This document shows positions 4,246 through 10,442 of a DNA stretch of 10,442 bases, piece by piece (position 1 is the first letter of the stretch; every line of letters starts with the position of its first letter). Below the pieces are notes generated by a model that did no database searches, was not told the origin of the DNA, and was given only the letters and a program-made list of their open reading frames with translations. The stretch lies in assembly GCA_044450785.1 (NCBI GenBank), contig JBIOJM010000355.1, positions 1 through 10,442 on the forward strand. Reading direction: 5' to 3'. The position numbers were made by a program, and so were the translations under genes. The DNA is from JBIOJM01 sp044450785. Lineage in GTDB: Bacteria > Planctomycetota > Planctomycetia > Isosphaerales > Isosphaeraceae.

Positions 4246-6807
4246 TCAAACCGTTTTCCTGGGCTTGAACCAGCGGGACAGGACCTTGTCGAGCTGGTCG
4301 GGAATTTCCAGGCCGAGGGTGTAAAGCTCATGATTGAGCTCGGCCGGGTCATCGTAGTTAAGCTGGTGGCTCTTGGGGGCGTGCCAGAGGACGTAGCGCT
4401 CCGTGTTCATGAAGTCGAGGTGGACGATGACCAGGCTGTTGTCGCGGTAGACCCACACGGCCAGGAGTGGCTTGCCGGCGGAACCCTTGGTTCGGACCGT
4501 GGGTGTGGTCAGCTCGATTTGTTTGTTGGACATGCCTTGAATGGCGATTTGGCCGGCGGCGCGGCCGCGGATCGAGGGAATCACGGCGAGTTGGTACGGG
4601 CCGATCGGGACTGAACGGTGGCTGGTTGGCTTGGCGCCAGGCCGGGCACCGGCCTGGTTCTGGAGCGCCTGAAGCGCTTCTTTCCACAACTCGTGGAGCT
4701 GCCCCTGGGAAAACCGGAGTGGGTCAGGATCGGCGAGCCGCAACAGGCCTTTCCCTTTGTCGGCCTCCACCGGTTCGGCGGCCAGGTCCACCAGGCTGAC
4801 GCCGCCGCTGTCAAGAGTCGCGGTCAAGCGGTCGGCCTCGTCAGGTGCGTCCGCGAACGGGTCGCCGTCCTCGTCGTCAAGCCGTGGGTTTTCAACCATG
4901 AGGTTGAGCGAATCGTCGAGCTGCGCGACCAGAGGCGCCGGCACGGCGCGGTCCAGTTCCTGGTCAAGCACGACGCCGGCATCGGGAACGTGCAGCAGTT
5001 TGCCGGAGAGGTAGTCCCACACCGCCTCGGTGCGGGTACGGATCCGGCGGTGCCAGCGGGCACGCTCGATCAAGGGGTAGACGACCTCGGGCCATAATCC
5101 CGCGCTGGCCGGATCGCGGTGCGCATTGCTGGTGGCGTAGCGGAGCACCGCGGTGCGGAACTCGACCTCGTTGCGCCAAACTTCGGCGACACGGTTCCAC
5201 CGCTCGACTAACACGTCGTCGACCTCGGTGCGGGCGGGGGCGATCAGGTTCAAGTCTTCCAGCCGTTGCGGCATCAGCCCGGGGTTGAGCACGCCCTTGG
5301 CGTCGATCAAGCGCTTCTGGGCGTAGCTGCTGGCCTGGCCGATCGCCCTGCGAGTCTGGCGGAACAGCTTGCGCGCGGCCGGGCTGTCGCGGCAGGCCAA
5401 GTACTTGGCCACGACGACCGGCGACAGCAGGTGACGGACCTCGATCCGCTGGTCCAGGAGAGCGGCGGACTCGTGGATTGCCTCGTCGGTGGCACCGGCC
5501 TTGATGGCATAGGTCAGGCCGAGCAGCAACCGGCCACGATCGGCGTTGCGAGGGTCCAATGGCCGGCGCAAGAACAAGCCGCGCCGGCGCGAGCCACTCA
5601 AGAGATAGGCCAGATAGTGGCCGTGGAGATAGCGCTCGTCCGGCGAGAGTAGGACCGGCTCGGCCAGGACCAGTTCGAGCATCCGCCGAGCCAGAGGTGA
5701 ACGGACCAGCGCCGTGAGGCCAACGTTGCCGGCGCTGGCGGCGACGGCAACGAGCGGGGCTGCGTCGGTATGAACCGATTCGGTGGTCCGGCCCGTCTGC
5801 GCCGTCGCAGCGGGCAAGGAGGCTCCCGCAGTTGCGGGCCCGTTGGCCGCGGGGGCGCTCGATCCGGGCAGAGGCTCGGTCAGCACCGGCGCCGTCCAGC
5901 CGACCGAACCCGTCACGCTTTCAGCCCCGACCGGCCCCCCCTTCGGGCCTGGGCCCTCTCGATCCTTGATCCGTCCAATCTCCTGGTGCAACGCCTGCGA
6001 CACCGCCGACCCGGATCCGGGTCGATTCTCGGGTCGCTTGGCCAGGAGCGACAAGATCAGCGCCTCGAGCTCCGGCGCAACCAGCTCGTTGCGCGCCCGC
6101 GGCCGCTCAGGCTCCGCGGAGAAATGCTGCGACATGATCGACACCGACGTTCCGCTGAATGGCACGGCCCCGGTCGCCGATTCGTAGAGCATCACGCCCA
6201 GCGAGTACAAGTCAGTGCGGTAGTCAAGCCGCCCCCCCCGGGTTTGCTCCGGGCTCATGTAATGAGGCGTACCCCGGATGATCCGCGTTTGGTCCCCTCG
6301 CTCGGCGATCATCGAGAGCCCGAAGTCGGACAGCTTGGACACGTCGTTGGCGGTCAAGAGCACGTTGGCCGGCTTGACGTCGCGGTGGACCACCCCTTGG
6401 TGGTGTGCATAGTCGAGCGCCTCGGCCACTTCGGCCAGGACTCGCAGCCGTTCGGCCAGGGGGAGCTGCCTCCAACGTTTGGAGTAGCTCGTGCCGTTGA
6501 CCTCCTCCATGACCAGGAAATACGTCGACTCGGCCTGGCCAAAGTCATAGATCCGCACCACGTTTTCGTGCAGGAGTCGGGCCGCGATCTGTGCCTCGAG
6601 TCGCAGCTTCTTGCCGACCTCCTCACCGCTTTGCTCCTTGAGGACCTTGATGGCGACTTTCCGCTCCAAGATCTGGTCGGTGGCTGAATAGACGGCGCCC
6701 ATGCCTCCACGGCCCAACTCCTTTTCCAGGAGGAATCTCTGGTTGAGCGTTGTGCCGATCTCGATCACCGTAAAGCCCCCACCGCTGTTTCTGAGTTTCT
6801 GCTCCAT
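4246..6807 (-). CDS. Hanks-type Ser/Thr protein kinase with a long unassigned C-terminal region
   Basis: The protein has 853 residues from the ATG at 6807. Residues about 17-280 are a complete eukaryotic-like kinase domain: glycine loop GRGGMGAVY (32-40), Lys54 in VAIK, Glu71 on the C-helix, HRDVKPAN with catalytic Asp143, DFG with Asp161, activation loop with Thr180 in RGTPHYMSPEQ, then DLYSLGVMLYE. It phosphorylates Ser/Thr on proteins using ATP; substrates are unknown. A Pro/Ala/Gly-rich linker (about 283-362) follows. About 490 residues have no recognised domain: an Arg-rich mostly helical part, an acidic stretch near 643-658, and a C-terminal part with strands (LLAVWVYRDNSLVIVHLDF). No transmembrane segment is seen, unlike PknB-type kinases, so it should be cytosolic. 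The gene follows uvrA after 94 bases with no clear terminator and may be co-transcribed. Alternative starts are GTG 6882 and GTG 6768; the latter has a GGGGG tract upstream, while the ATG has no good Shine-Dalgarno. Confidence 0.88.
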   Translation of the reverse strand: MEQKLRNSGGGFTVIEIGTTLNQRFLLEKELGRGGMGAVYSATDQILERKVAIKVLKEQSGEEVGKKLRLEAQIAARLLHENVVRIYDFGQAESTYFLVMEEVNGTSYSKRWRQLPLAERLRVLAEVAEALDYAHHQGVVHRDVKPANVLLTANDVSKLSDFGLSMIAERGDQTRIIRGTPHYMSPEQTRGGRLDYRTDLYSLGVMLYESATGAVPFSGTSVSIMSQHFSAEPERPRARNELVAPELEALILSLLAKRPENRPGSGSAVSQALHQEIGRIKDREGPGPKGGPVGAESVTGSVGWTAPVLTEPLPGSSAPAANGPATAGASLPAATAQTGRTTESVHTDAAPLVAVAASAGNVGLTALVRSPLARRMLELVLAEPVLLSPDERYLHGHYLAYLLSGSRRRGLFLRRPLDPRNADRGRLLLGLTYAIKAGATDEAIHESAALLDQRIEVRHLLSPVVVAKYLACRDSPAARKLFRQTRRAIGQASSYAQKRLIDAKGVLNPGLMPQRLEDLNLIAPARTEVDDVLVERWNRVAEVWRNEVEFRTAVLRYATSNAHRDPASAGLWPEVVYPLIERARWHRRIRTRTEAVWDYLSGKLLHVPDAGVVLDQELDRAVPAPLVAQLDDSLNLMVENPRLDDEDGDPFADAPDEADRLTATLDSGGVSLVDLAAEPVEADKGKGLLRLADPDPLRFSQGQLHELWKEALQALQNQAGARPGAKPTSHRSVPIGPYQLAVIPSIRGRAAGQIAIQGMSNKQIELTTPTVRTKGSAGKPLLAVWVYRDNSLVIVHLDFMNTERYVLWHAPKSHQLNYDDPAELNHELYTLGLEIPDQLDKVLSRWFKPRKTV

Positions 6808-6901
6808 GTTAAGATTTTGTGGCGACGCACACAACGATTCGATCCGCGTATCCAGGGTCCAGCCAGGTTGTCCCTCTCTCACTCGCTCTCGCGGACCGAG
6901 C

Positions 6902-10442
<3,541 letters not shown>

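Noticed and set aside
5770..6687. 305-codon open frame on the plus strand opposite the kinase domain
   Set aside because: Shadow of the kinase catalytic region, whose motifs are all present on the minus strand.
6808..6901. Promoter between uvrA and the kinase gene
   Set aside because: No convincing -35/-10 pair was found by eye on the minus strand, so no promoter is reported.

Overview
The window looks like part of a GC-rich planctomycete chromosome, probably Isosphaeraceae-like. This is an inference from style: long GC-rich genes, a cytosolic Hanks-type kinase with a huge unassigned tail, a UvrA with an appended C-terminal domain, and fragments of Y1 (IS200/REP-type) transposases and of a large serine recombinase. 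No rRNA, tRNA or CRISPR array is visible.

Left part, + strand (1-2446): a 45-codon N-terminal stub of a REP-associated Y1 transposase is followed by an exported two-domain protein. That protein has a CHAP/NlpC-P60-like cysteine amidase domain joined to a clan GH-A-like glycosidase barrel. Next come a two-copy 25-bp-period tandem repeat, an 11-bp inverted repeat enclosing a TTGACA box, and the N-terminal stub of a second Y1-type transposase.

Middle, - strand (2441-3947): this is a decayed mobile element. It carries a serine recombinase pseudogene that has kept its start codon, Shine-Dalgarno, zinc ribbon and C-terminus but lost the catalytic N-domain and at least two internal stretches. Upstream sits a small accessory ORF of the kind found before such recombinases. 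The left edge of the element cuts the second transposase stub and the right edge cuts a vapC toxin gene after about 12 codons.

Toxin-antitoxin remnant, - strand (3770-4199): an intact VapB (AbrB/SpoVT fold) antitoxin has a good Shine-Dalgarno, a sigma70-like promoter and an 18-bp perfect palindrome covering the -10 box. Its partner vapC survives only as an N-terminal scrap.

Right part, - strand (4246-10442): uvrA runs in from beyond the window edge and is followed 94 bases later by a large Ser/Thr protein kinase gene, so the two are probably co-transcribed. UvrA has complete paired ABC ATPase motifs and zinc modules. It also has a roughly 230-residue extra C-terminal region and two places where repeat-like, hairpin-forming DNA sits in frame inside the gene.

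The main leads are the UvrA tail next to the kinase with an unassigned C-terminal half, the amidase-glycosidase fusion, and the vapC gene broken by a recombinase element that itself carries several internal deletions. Several very long antisense open frames are GC-driven shadows and were left out.
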